The notes beneath the pieces were generated by a model that did not search any database, had not been told where the DNA came from, and saw only the letters and a list, made by a program, of their open reading frames with translations. Below are positions 22,577 through 34,600 of a DNA stretch of 64,000 nt, in pieces. How positions within the stretch are numbered: position 1 is the first letter of the stretch; each line of letters begins with the position of its first letter. This stretch comes from Tetracentron sinense (lineage: Eukaryota > Streptophyta > Magnoliopsida > Trochodendrales > Trochodendraceae), in contig CM026557.1 in the NCBI GenBank assembly GCA_015143295.1, forward strand, positions 22,353,760 to 22,417,759, read 5' to 3'. The position numbers and the translations under genes are program-made.

Positions 22577-23650
22577 ATGCCACCGAGACCGGAACGGACA
22601 AACAAAGAGTGGATCGAGGATCTCGAGTCGCAAGCTTCACAACTTGGCGGTGTTGCAGACGGACTTGCACAACTTACCGAGCGTTTCGATGTGATCGAGA
22701 TGGAACAAAAGAATGTTGCTAACACTACTGATATGCTCAGTGAGGACTTTAGGGCTACGGTGGAAGCCCTACAAGCCGAAATTGGTGACCTTGTTGCTAA
22801 GGTGAATGTTCTCACTAGAGCAATGGGAACAACTGGCCCGAATGCAGGTGAAAATTCTAGGATCCAAATTCCTGAACCTAGAAACTATGTTGGTGCTTGT
22901 GATGCAAAAGAACTTGAGAACTTCTTGTTCGATCTGGAACAATACTTCCGGGCTGTTAGAATTGACTCGAAAGAGACTAAAGTCACGATGGCTACTATGT
23001 ATTTGGTGGGTGATGCCAAACTGTGGTGGCGAACAAAGTACGATGATATAGTCAGGGGTGTTTGCACCATTGACTCATGGGAGGACCTAAAGAGGGAATT
23101 GAAGGCACAATTTTTTCCCGAGAATGTCGAGTATATGGCTCGGCGAAAGTTGAGAAACCTTCGACAAACCGGTACTGTTCGCGAATATGTGAAATAGTTC
23201 TCGGCATTGATGCTGGACATTCGAGATATGTTCGAGAAGGACAAGCTATTCTATTTCCTTGAAGGTCTCAAACCTTGGGCCCAAATTGAGTTACAAAGAC
23301 AAAGGGTACAAGATTTGGCGTCAGCGCAAGCTACGGTTGAGCTCCTAACCGACTATACTACCGAAGATGGTGGGAAGAGAAGAAAATAGCTTACTCGGGA
23401 AACTCAAGCTCGAGTGCTAAGTCAGGGAAGTTTAACAAGCCCAAGAGTGAGGGAGGTGATAAGAGACCTTCAGGATCCTCACAATTCAAAGGATCCACAT
23501 CGTCTTCAGCTGGGTCGAAGACTATTAGTTGTTTCCTTTGTGGAGGGCCACATCGGATTGCTGTGTGCCCACAAAAGCAGACTTTGAATGCCTTACAACA
23601 GTCTCCTCAAGCTGAGATAGTGCCTGAAGAGGACGAAAGTGAGGAGCCAA
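22577..23650 (+). pseudogene. Chromovirus gag remnant
   Basis: Start ATG at 22577 (MPPRPERTNKEWIEDL), a coiled-coil stretch, and the retrotransposon gag domain (LENFLFDLEQYFRAVRID, DAKLWWRTKYDDI). A stop at 23195 interrupts it, another follows at 23387, and the frame changes in the A run just before. A Ser/Lys-rich linker leads to the zinc knuckle CFLCGGPHRIAVC (CX2CX3HX4C) at about 23530. Confidence 0.88.
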
Positions 23651-23655
23651 CTTAG

Positions 23656-25971
23656 ATGGGTGCTCTACGGTTACTTAATGCTGTGAAGAAGCAAAGTGTA
23701 GAGAAGAAACCAGCCCCTACCAAAGGTCTCATGTATGTTGAATTGAAGATCAATGGTAAGCTGACCCGTGCTATGGTCGACACAGGGGCCACTCATAACT
23801 TTGTGGCGGGTTCGGAAGCGAAACACCTCGGCTTGAATCTAGAGAAAGATTCTAGTCGAATGAAAGCGGTAAACTCAGAGGCCAAACCAATCCATGGTGT
23901 GGCCAAGTCGATACATGTGAAGTTAGGCGACTGGGAATGAAGAATGAACCTTACAGCTGTTCCGTTGGATGATTTTCAAGTCATTCTTGGGATGGAGTTC
24001 TTAAGAGAGACTAAGGCGGTACCGATGTCATTCTCAAACTCAGTTTGTCTACTCGGAGATAACCCTTGCATGGTTCCTACCACTAACAAAGCAAGTAAAG
24101 AGAAGTTTCTATCAGCCCTCCAACTGAAGAAGGGTCTGAAGAAGGGGGAACCAACTTATGTGGCTTCCCTTGTGGAAGTGCAAGAGGAGTTGAGAGAAGC
24201 TCCTATACCAAAAGCCGTGCAACAAATCTTGAAGGAGTTCGAGAATGTGATGCCTGGTGAACTCCCCAAGTCATTGCCTCCGAGAAGAGGCATCGATCAT
24301 CAAATAGAGTTGGTTCCTGGAGCTAAACCACCTGCAAGAGGGGCATATCGTATGGCTCCGCTAGAGTTGGCAGAATTGAGAAAACAATTGGATACCTTGC
24401 TGGAGTCGGGGTTTATCCGGCCATCAAAGGCCCCATTTGGAGCACCTGTGCTATTTCAGAAGAAGCAGGATGGGAGCTTAAGGCTATGTGTGGATTATCG
24501 TGCCTTGAACAAGTTAACTGTCCGGAACAAATATCCTATCCCTCTCATTGCAGATTTGTTTGATCAGTTGGGAGCAGCACGATATTTCTCTAAGCTTGAT
24601 TTAAGGTCAGGCTATTATCAAGTCCGCATTACTGAGGGAGATGAACCAAAAACTGCATGTGTAACTAGATATGGTGCTTTTGAGTTTTTGGTCATGCCAT
24701 TTGGGTTGACCAATGCCCTTGCCACATTTTGCACCCTCATGAATGAAATCTTCCACGAGTATCTGGATAAATTCGTAATGGTGTATCTTGATGATATTGT
24801 CGTATATAGCTCCTCGTTGGAGAAGCATGTCGGGCATTTACGCACCGTATTCCAGTTACTCCAGAAGAACCACTTATTTGTGAAGAGAGAAAAGTGCTCA
24901 TTTGCTCAAGAGCACATTATGTTCCTCGGACATCAAGTTGGCGGAGGCCAAATAAGGATGGATATGAGGAAGGTGCAGGCTATCCAGGAATGGAAGGCCC
25001 CAACCAAGGTGAGTGAGCTACGCTCATTCCTTGGACTGGTGAACTATTACAGGAGATTCATTCTGGGATACTCTAAGCGTGCTGCTCCACTAACCGACTT
25101 ACTAAAGAAAGATCGGATTTGGTCTTGGTCACAAGAATGCCAAGACATATTTGAAGACCTCAAGAATGTTGTAATGAGCAATCCAGTCCTTACTCTGCCA
25201 AATTTGGGGAAAGCCTTTGATGTCCAAACTGATGCATTGGACTATGCTTTAGGGGGTGTACTTCTACAAGACGGCCATCCAGTTGCTTATGAGAGCCGAA
25301 AGCTCAATGATGCCGAACGAAGATACACTGCCCAAGAAAAAGAATTATTGGCTGTTATTCACTGTCTCCGGGTGTGGAGGCATTATCTACTTGGTTCAAA
25401 GTTTGTCGTAAAGACGGACAACTCTGCGGTAAGCCACTTCTTGACCCAAAAGAAACTCACTCCCAAGCAAGCTCGATGGCAGGAGTTCCTTGCCGAGTTT
25501 GACATCGAGCTAGAATATAAGGCAGGACGCACTAATCAGGTAGCAGATGCCTTGAGCCGGAAGACCGAGTTTGAGGCTTTGAAGTTGGTGGGTCACTTGA
25601 CAGCGAGTAAGGTGACTGATAGCATACGGGAGCGAATTAAAGAAGGGCTTGACCAAGATCTTACAGCCAAAACCATTATTCAACTTGCCAAGGAGGGCAA
25701 GACGCGTCGATTTTGGTTGGAGGATGGTTTCCTCCTTACCAAGAGAAGGTGCTTGTTTGTGCCTAGAACGGGTGAACTGTGCAAATTACTTCTGAAAGAA
25801 TGTCATGACACTTTGTGGGCAGGTCATCCGGGCTGGCAACGCACCATGGCCTTGTTGAAACAGAACTATTATTGGCCAAATATGAAAGATGATGTGATGG
25901 GGTACACTAAGACTTGCCTCATCTGCCAACAGGACAAAGTTGAGAGAAAGAAGGCATTAGGAATCCTGTAA
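23656..25971 (+). pseudogene. Chromovirus protease, RT, RNase H and integrase zinc finger
   Basis: One frame with a stop at 23938 and at 25969. Order: protease (MVDTGATHNFVAG), RT ([20 protein letters not shown] and the catalytic YLDDIVVYS), RNase H ([22 protein letters not shown]) and the HHCC integrase zinc finger ([28 protein letters not shown]). In the RT-RNase H part (23944-25971) 675 codons remain open. Neighbouring gag and integrase core are in continuous order. Confidence 0.9.
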
Positions 25972-26010
25972 CCGCTACCAGTACCAAAGAGACCATGGGA
26001 GAGTGTCTCA

Positions 26011-27090
26011 ATGGACTTCATAACTAACCTGCCTCAAGTGGGGGAGTATGAGTCAATATTGGTGGTTGTGGACAAGTTTTCCAAGTATGCAACTTTCATC
26101 CCAGCACCAAAGTACTGCTCGGTAGAGGAGGTAGCTTATTTGTTCTTCAGACATGTTGTCAAATACTGGGGAGTGCCCCAAAATTTGGTAAGTGATCGAG
26201 ACACTCGGTTCACAGGACAGTTTTGGATGGAGATATTTCGACTGTTGGGGTCGAAGTTAGACTTTTCTTCAAGCTACCATCCACAAATTGATGTGCAGAC
26301 AGAGAGATTCAATGGTTTGCTTGAAGAATATTTACGCCACTTTGTAACTGCTAACCAAAGAAATTGGGTTAATCTTCTGGATATAGCCCAGTTCTGCTTT
26401 AATATTCAAAAGAGCTCCTCTACTAACAAGAGTCCTTTTGAGATTGTTACAGGACAACAACCATTGTTACCTCACACAGTGGCCCAGCATTATACAGGTT
26501 CAAGCCCAAAAGCCTACAAATTCACTAAGGAGTAGAATAGAAACGCTGATATTGCACGCGCCTATTTGGAGAAAGCGTTAAAGCAAATGAAGAAATGGGC
26601 CGACCAAGATAGAAGACCAGGAGAATTCCAAGTGGGAGATCTAGTCCTTGTCAAGCTTCTTCCGGAACAACTGAAATTCTTTCAGAAAGTCCACAACAAG
26701 CTTGTTCGAAAGTATGAAGGTCCAGTTCCTGTTGTTGCTCGTGTGGGCAAGACCTCCTACAAAGTTCAGCTTCCGTCATGGTTGAAGGTCCACCCAGTAT
26801 TCCATGCCGGCAACATCAAGCCGTACCATCCTGACATGGAAGATGCAGCTCACAACATCTCTGTGAGAACTGCACCAAAAGTGACAAGTTCGAGTGTTCG
26901 TGAAGTGGAGCGCATCTTGGCAGATCGTGCAGCGCCAACACTCAAGCATCCGCAGCGAGAATACCTTGTGAAATGGAGGGGCCGAGGTGATGAAGATACA
27001 AGCTGGGAACTAGCCGACGACCTACGCCCGTTCGAAGACAAGATTGCAGAGTATCAAGCCTTAGAGTCTACGAGGGCGTCGACTGTTTAA
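26011..27090 (+). pseudogene. Chromovirus integrase core and chromodomain
   Basis: Same frame as RT. The core shows MDFITNLPQVGEYESI, SDRDTRFTGQF and the glutamate region (GLLEEYLRHF). A stop at 26533 splits it. The second part has the GPY/F-like module (YEGPVPVVARVGKTSYKV), HPVFHAGNIKPY and a clear chromodomain: REYLVKWRGRGDEDTSWE, about 26955-27015. Confidence 0.9.
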
Positions 27091-27799
27091 GTGGGGGAGT
27101 CTGTCACGGTCATTTTGTCCAGTGCTCGACACATGGCCATGACCCGTGTTTTGTAAGCCTTGTACATATGAGTCTTGTAAAGTGTCCTGGGGTTTATTGA
27201 AAATTCCTTTTGTAGTCAAGGGTAGTTTAGTAAGGTAATTTGTAATGACAGAGTTGTAAATACCCCAGTATGACTCCACTAGCAAAGAAGATGTTTCCTT
27301 CTGTAAAAGGGTGAAATGTTTATTTTCCTACCTTAAGGAGAGGTGAGCAAGGTGAGTCCTTAGCCCATGTCCCTTTGAGTTTGTAGCAAGCTCAATCTCC
27401 TCACTAATTGTAGTCTGTAAAGAGTTGCTTGGAATGATCAATAAAGCTTAAAGTTGCTTTCAATCGGTGTTGCGTGTTGCTACGTGTTGCTTACTTTGTC
27501 CCTTACTGACTTGGTGTGCATCTTACCACTTGGGAATATTTCTTGGGTAAGTATCTTGTGGTTGGCTAACTCGCAGGTGTAGCCGAGTGCCGTACGGTCG
27601 CTTCGCTTACAAAAAGGTTGGACCGTGACAATAGGCACCCGCACTCACAATTAGTACGTTCGAGTAGAGAAAACACGATCCGGAAAACTTTCGGGTATTA
27701 TGTAATTTTGCCTCAAAAGTTTGGTTCTCAATGGAAATATTCACATTTGGAATGATGGAGTCTGGACCAATGAAATCGAGAGGGAACATGTGTGTGTGT

Positions 27800-28990
27800 G
27801 TTAGGTTTGGGAAAAATATGTATATTTTTCTAATTGATGAGGCAAGTATATAATATAATATAAATAGACTTTCTAGTTTATTACAATTGTACATTCTAAA
27901 TAGGGAGGATTGCCTAATCTAAGACAACTGTATATTCTAATACTCCCTCTCAAATTGGAAAGTGAGAATTTAGAACACTCAACTTGGAACTCATTTGGTG
28001 TAATAAATCATTGCTCAACGGTTTGATAAATAAATCCACAAGTTGAACTTTGTTGGACATAGGATGTCTTTTTTTTGGGGGGATATAGGATGTCTTCATC
28101 AAACTGGATTGGATCTTTTCACGAACGAGGTGGCAATCAATTTGAATATGCCTAATGCGTTCGTGAAAGATGAGATTGGCGGCAATGTGTAAGGCTTCTT
28201 AATTGTCGCAAATAGTAGGACCGATTAAAGGTGGGGCACATTATGATCATGAAGAAGATAAATAAGTCAAGTGAGCTCACATCTTGTAGTTGTCATGTAG
28301 TGATATTCGGCTTTGGTGGAAGTATTCGGCTTTGGTGGAAGAACGAGAGGAAGTAGTTTACTTCTTTGTTTTCCATGATAAAGGAGAATCACCAAGAAAT
28401 GTGCACTAACCAGTGAGAGAACTTTGTGTCATGTGACAGTTCAATCCGAATCTCAATAACCTTTAAAAACAAGAGAATTTGAAGAAGACATAAGTAATCC
28501 TTGTCCTAGAGAACCTTTCAAAAAAATGAAGTACATGAAGTGCGGCAAGGACGTCGCGGTTACTCATCAAGAATTGATTAAGAATTTGAACAGAGTATAC
28601 AATATCTAGTCTGAGTAATGGAAAGATAAATAAGACGACAAACCAATCGACCATACATATATATTAGATCAGTGAGGATCCCTCCATCAGTGTTATTGAG
28701 TTTGAAATTTTGATCCATAGGTAATATAGTAGGGCAAGCACCAAGTAAACCGGCATCAGTTAATATATCAAGCGTGTATTTTCGTTGTCTAAGATAAACA
28801 CTTCGACGTGAGTGAGCAACTTCAATACCCATATTTCAGTGATCCAAGATCCTTGATGTGGAATTGTTGATCTAAAAAATTCTTTAAATCGGTAATGGCT
28901 TTATTATTGGTCGTCATTGATAACAACATCATCAATATATACCAACATTGCAGTGAATATAACCGTGAAGGTCCATTATTCCTTATTATA
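27800..28990 (-). pseudogene. Ty1/copia RT-RNase H remnant with 3' LTR start
   Basis: On the minus strand, a VYIDDVV catalytic box (~28980) is followed by FLDQQFHIKDLGSLKY, then MGIEVAHSRRSVYLRQRKYT (28832) and RLVCRLIYLSI, the C-terminal copia RT. RNase H follows near 28220-28090 (AANLIFHERIRHIQIDCHLV), with stops and frame changes. A PPT (GAGAGGGAGTA, reverse of ~27945-27955) and LTR-like sequence starting TTAGAATATAC (to about 27800) come next. The 5' half of the element is missing. Confidence 0.8.
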
Positions 28991-29942
28991 CTTATATATA
29001 TTAGATAAGGTGCACGTGCAAAGCACGCATTAATATATATAAGTATTGTAAGTGTGGCTAGACGTTTTCACATTTTAGACTGTTTAGTAACATGTATACT
29101 TGTTATAGAAAAAAAAAAAGACATAAGACATTTCATGTTTAAAAACAAAGTTCAAATTTTTTTGTAATTTTTTTGGAAAGAAATGCGTGTCTATTGCGGG
29201 TAGATGATGGAACAAAGATTTTTTTTTACTATTTTACCCTTTTATGATTTGCATTATGCCAACCTATGAAAATCTATTTTTTTTTAAATGACATCAATTA
29301 TCCCTAAAACAATATGCAATAAGATGATGTTACCAAACATAATTATGCAAAAAACTTAAGCTATGTCAAACGATTTTACTGTCTACAAGATTTACCAAAC
29401 GAACCCTAAGTAATTGCTCATTTTATGCATTTAGTTCTCTCACATCTTATCTGCGCAGATTTTGTTTCAATGCACTTAAAAGGAAATCATCTTTTGTCCT
29501 TGATTCCTCCATAAATTGGAAGCATCAGATTTTTCAATCCTTTTAGCTTTATCTACTCATGGAGAGCTACTACTACCATTGCTCCTGCAAATTTCAAACA
29601 TAATATGAACATAACATACAAAGATCAATAGAAAAATCTCTTCCTAACTACAACTAGGGTGGAGGGCGATAGAAAGAGGATAATATAATTGCATAAAGGA
29701 ATAAAAGTGCATTTAAGAGATTCTTAATTTGTTTTTAAGGATAAATGTGTCTAATTTATTTTAATTGAATGTATTATTGGAACCTTGCTAGCTTAGTGCA
29801 TAATCGTTCAAATACTAGTTAACAATTTGCATTACCGAACAATCTTATAAGTTGAAATTCAATATTAAACTATATTAAGAACTTAAATATAAGCTATATT
29901 AAGACCTTAAATATAAGATAAATTTAATTGAAGAACAAATTG

Positions 29943-30262
29943 TTACGATCCAAGTGATAAATACCTAGATTGCGCCCTTCCCATCAGTCCGGGCTTTTGG
30001 GATCAGTGGTTGTGTTTGGGTACGTATCAATTGGTACCAGAGCCAAACACCAGGTCTTGGGTTTGAGTCTTGAAAGGGCAACCTAGGATACCACGTGTTG
30101 GTTGTTCCCGTGTGGACCGTCCCGTGTGGGTGTTAGAGTATGCCATGTGCCCCGTGGGCCGTTGTGGATGTCGGCTTCAAAGAGTGGTGATATGTTACAA
30201 TCCAATTGATAAATACCTAGATTGCGTCCTTCCTATCAGTCTGGACTTTTGAGATCAATGTT
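29943..30262. repeat. Diverged ~70-bp direct repeat with primer-site-like spacer
   Basis: About 29943-30015 and 30193-30262 both read GATAAATACCTAGATTGCG and CCATCAGTC/CTATCAGTC (about 85% alike). Between them, TTGGTACCAGAGCC near 30031 resembles a tRNA-Met primer site, suggesting a retroelement junction. Confidence 0.6.
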
Positions 30263-30356
30263 GTGAAAGAAAGAAAGAAGTGTAGGAATCTTAGAGTTGT
30301 AATGTGAGTAGGATTTGAAGAATTATAATGAGTATAATTTAGAAACCCTAGGACCC

Positions 30357-30778
30357 TGTTGGTTTTAAAATAAAAATGTTTTGACATAAGTGTCAAAACA
30401 ATTATTGAGAAACTTACATATGTTACAGAAATAGACAAAAGAACGAGTAGGATTCTCAATAAATTCTTTGATTTCCACCAGAATGGGGTGCTCATAGGAT
30501 GTTCAAACTATGTGAGTTTAAGGTTATATGAATGGCCTATTTTTCCTGATTGATGATAATTAATCAACCTTTGTGAGTTCAGTCTCTCTAGACAAAATTT
30601 TTACTACTTATTCAAAGGGAGTCTTTTCTCTGTATTATAATTTTTTTATTAAAGAAATGCGAGTTATTTATTATTATTGGCTGAAATTATGCATGTGATT
30701 GTTTCTTAGGAGATGTTTGTGCATTCAGTGTGTTCCTACAAATAAAATTTTCATTGGGGGGTTAAACAATATCTTTCA
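30357..30778 (+). mobile_element. Copia-like LTR followed by primer site
   Basis: The block starts TGTTGGTTTTAAAATAAAAA and ends TATCTTTCA, then TGGTATTAGAGCC (about 30783-30795), close to a tRNA-Met primer site. No gag follows, so it is an isolated LTR with its primer site. Confidence 0.5.
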
Positions 30779-31531
30779 ATATGGTATTAGAGCCAGACTG
30801 AAATCAGTCTGATATAAAAATATAGAGTCAAATTGTGGCTTTGGTTCTTAAACAAAGCTGACATTTCTATAGAGCTGTATTATAAGTGGTGGCAATTTGG
30901 CTGCGGCCACATGTCAATTCATTATGGACTGACACTCATTTGGCCGCGAGGGCCATGGCCAATTTGGTTGTGGTGGCTGCGGCCACGTCATCTTGAGGTA
31001 ATTGTGATGGGTTTGCTGCAATAGCATCTCTGTTGTAATGAAAAACATGATGACCATGGTAAGTGTGGGACACCAGCTTTTAAAGATGTAATGTGATGGA
31101 ATCCAGTGTCCCCATTAATTTCTCATAAAACAGTGACTTTTCTGAATTAGCTTGAAGCTTTTATCACTCATAAGCTCCATTTGTTTAAATGAACTCAGCC
31201 CCTCAAAATTGTAAAAATGGTCAGCAATTGTCCAATCCCAACCCGTTGATGCACAGGTTAAGTGCTCTGAAGTTGTCCATCTGATATTTGGGCTACCATA
31301 TGGGGTATACGAGCAGTCGAGGCTTCACTGAAGATGAACCTCCGGACGGTTGGATAAACCCTCAAATCCTTACATACTGACCATACTTAGAGATTCTAGA
31401 CATGAAGCAAAACCACTAGTGACAATACTTCCAACAGCAATAAAAGGCATCGATTACATTCTGATCATATATTTTTTCGTTCATCTTAAATGTTCAAAAG
31501 AAGAAATGTTTTCTAATTACCTTTAGCATGG

Positions 31532-31537
31532 TTTATT
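31532..31537 (-). terminator. Poly(A) signal candidate of the DRB gene
   Basis: AATAAA on the minus strand, about 66 nt after the stop at 31603. Confidence 0.45.
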
Positions 31538-31602
31538 ATTTGTTTAGAAATATAAGATGTCAGGTAAAGACTCTAATCGCGATCAGCAGCCGCTTCACAC
31601 CG

Positions 31603-34600
31603 TTAGTTGCCTTCTTGGTTTGGGAAATCCAAGCTCACAGCCACCCACTTGTCATCACTGATAGGCAATAAAGTAATACCCTTGGGGAATGCCATGTCCG
31701 GCCTGCGTGGGTACACTCTAACCCTGTTGCACAGTAAGAAACTCCCCATTCCTGTGGGCACTTCCATATTTGAGGCCACAGCAGAGCACTCAGAAGGCTT
31801 GGTAGGTGAAGATGAGCTATCTTCTGGTGAGGAAGGTGATGACGGGAATGGGTCCCGAAGACGAGCATATACCATGTCAGTTGAAGAAGATGATTCGAAA
31901 TCTGGTTTTGGAGGTGATGGAATGAAGTGATGAGTGCTGGCATTGGCATTGACTGAGATTACTTCTGCCGAATCCGCTTCTTGATCTCCACCTGTGAGAC
32001 ATGGATGCCATAATGTACAAGTTTCGATTTCTATAAATGTTTATATAAATTGACATTAATCAATGTGTTTTACAGCAAGGATGCAGTGTGTATGATGTGT
32101 ACAGGGAAATGTATATATTAAACTGATACTAGTCAGAACGATTTTCAGGCAATCTCCGGGATAGATAATCCCATACCCTAGCATTTATACCAAATACATC
32201 AACCAACTGGGAAGCCTATGACATGGGTTATCTACTGAAAATCACACAGCTGAAGTGTGCTTCCAATGGTCATATCTAAACCTCTGTTTACTTCTTTACC
32301 CAACCATTCAAATCCGATCCATTGATCAGACAGTTATGAAAGTTCAGTCGGCATGCAAAATGGCAAACCAATTTGTTTGTTTGCAGTTTCCAAAAGAATG
32401 CAGGACAAAAGGCAGAATCATATATGTGCAAAGACGCTCTTGCTGACTAGCACAAATAGTACTAAAAATGATAAAAAGATAGTATTAGGAGCCTGGAGAA
32501 AGATGTCACCTCTAGTGTCTTCAGCATGTTCCTCAGATCTCCTTGCAATTCTTTCATGATCAACATCTGTGAGCCAAGGATTTCAGGAATATATTGTACA
32601 AGTTATTCACATGTTTATATATTGTGTCTTAAATCAGTGTGTTTATCCAGTTGTTCATATATTTTGACTTAAATCAGAGTGTTTCCACCAAGTATGCAAC
32701 AAATGAAGTTGTTGGATACTTGCATAGATACATATTAATTCATTTACCAAAAATCACCAGCTTAACTATCCTCTCAATGGCCATATCTGTTAACTGATCC
32801 CCTTTCGTATCTGACCATTCAAATTTGGGCCCTTGATTGGACGGTTATGAATGTTCAATGAGTGATTTTGGGCTATGCTTTATGCAAAAGGAGTTGCACG
32901 ACATGGAAGCATTTGTATACAGCGTCAAAAGGAAAGCCGAACAAAAGACAGAATCATATATATTTAGACACTCTTGTAGTCTAGCGTAAGTAGCATTACA
33001 AAAGGTACAGATTAAATAGTACAAGGAGCTAGGATAGAGATGCCACCTCTACTCTCTTCAGCATGTTCCTTGGATCTAATGCTCAGAGTTGAGACCAAGG
33101 GACCTTTGGGCTTGAGGGTCTGTTGCAAGTCAACGGTGACAATTGAGTGTGAGCTGGGAGAAGTGCATTCAAGAGCTCCCTTTTCTTGGCAATCAAGGGA
33201 AAGAAACTCAGTGCTCCGACTCAGTCTACCTGAACAGAGAAGGCATCATGTATTGTCAAGGAAGTACTATGGACTGATGTCCAGGCCAGTTAAATCAAAG
33301 CAAACAAATTTTAAAAGCTGCATATGCAAATGTATCATGCAACTCTTGTGCATCACTTCAAAAGCTGAGATAGGACGATGACATTCTTCTGCAGATGTAA
33401 TAAACAAGAGTAATATCATTGTTTCCAGAAATTCTCCTGTTTAACTGTTCCCAATGATAGTGGTCTTTTGGAACCCTCCATTCTTCCCTCTCCTTTTCTT
33501 AAACTGTTTAATCAGCATCCAAGTATTCATGTTAGTATTTCTTTCTCAGCAATGTCTTTGTCAAGTGACTGGCAATTAGGCAAAGATGGTTCATCAGATT
33601 CAAGAGGAATTCACTGCAGGTTATGGTTTAGAAATTCAGTAAACCCAAACTGGACTCATTGAGAGAAACCGAATTAGACTCAACAACAGCCCGAGTCCAA
33701 GAAAAATCTCAGTTGAACAAATCAAGTTTTCCAAGTTAAGAAAGCTTGTCATATAATATAAATAATGCAATTTTTCAAGGTTTTAAAGTACTCCATCCTA
33801 TCTTCAGCCTTCAGGCTAAGATTTTAAGTACTCAGTCCAGTGTCATTTGGGTTTCCTGAGTACTCAAACTCAATCCTGTAATCAAGCACTTGGCTTAGAT
33901 TTTAAATTCTCAACGAGTTTCGTGATTACTCGATTCTTTCCATGAGTTGATGAACCAGGTTATGCCTTCAACTTTATCCAAGTTTCAAATTAATCAATTC
34001 CAAAGGTTTAACGGGTAACCAATCAAACTTGTTAAACCATGAACAGGATAATGGATAGCAAGGACTAAAGTAGTATAACAAAATGTAAGGAGAGGGCTAC
34101 AAGTCCATCGTAGATATGCAAGATTTCTCTAATCATTCTCATAATCAACATCACACAATACAGCAACAATGGTAAATTGTAATGGCCTTCCACAGCCCCA
34201 ATGGTAAATAAAGATGGTGCCACCTCTATGCCATCTGTTGAAACTGGAATAATGATGTCATACACCTTTCTGTTACATCATTATACCTATTATATAGTTC
34301 AGTACTGTGTGTAAAATCATTGTCTAATCGTAACTGTCTAAACAAAAGAAAGTGAACCTTTTCTATGCAGATGCTTGAAATTTACAAATGAAAAAATAGA
34401 CCATGGATAATTACTTAATTAATAACAGAGAGGACTTGAGAAAAAAGATGTAGGCTGGAAATAACTTGAAATAAAGATCTTCCATGAGCACAATCATCAC
34501 CAAAAGATTTCCTCTAATAGCCTAAACAGCTAAACCTCTATGTTAAATACCCATCTTTTAAATGTGGAAAATGTGAGTATATAACTCCACCACTCAATTG

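Larger units (their letters stand above)
22004..27630 (+). mobile_element. Ty3/gypsy chromovirus with paired 529-bp LTRs
   Basis: LTRs are 22004-22532 and 27102-27630, equal in length and differing at about 14 positions by eye (~2.7%). Both run TG...CA. The primer site TGGTATCAGAGC is 22535-22546 and the PPT (GTGGGGGAGT) abuts the 3' LTR. ATAG flanks both sides (22000-22003, 27631-27634; CATAG on the left). Gag, protease, RT, RNase H, integrase and a C-terminal chromodomain are present in order. Five in-frame stops (23195, 23653, 23938, 25969, 26533) and one frame change near 23383-23386 make it dead. A chromodomain with a 5.6-kb length suits small chromovirus clades such as Reina or Galadriel. 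Confidence 0.92.

Noticed and set aside
31607-31930. 107-codon plus-strand open frame
   Set aside because: Antisense to the last DRB exon, which has conserved protein sequence and matching splice phase.
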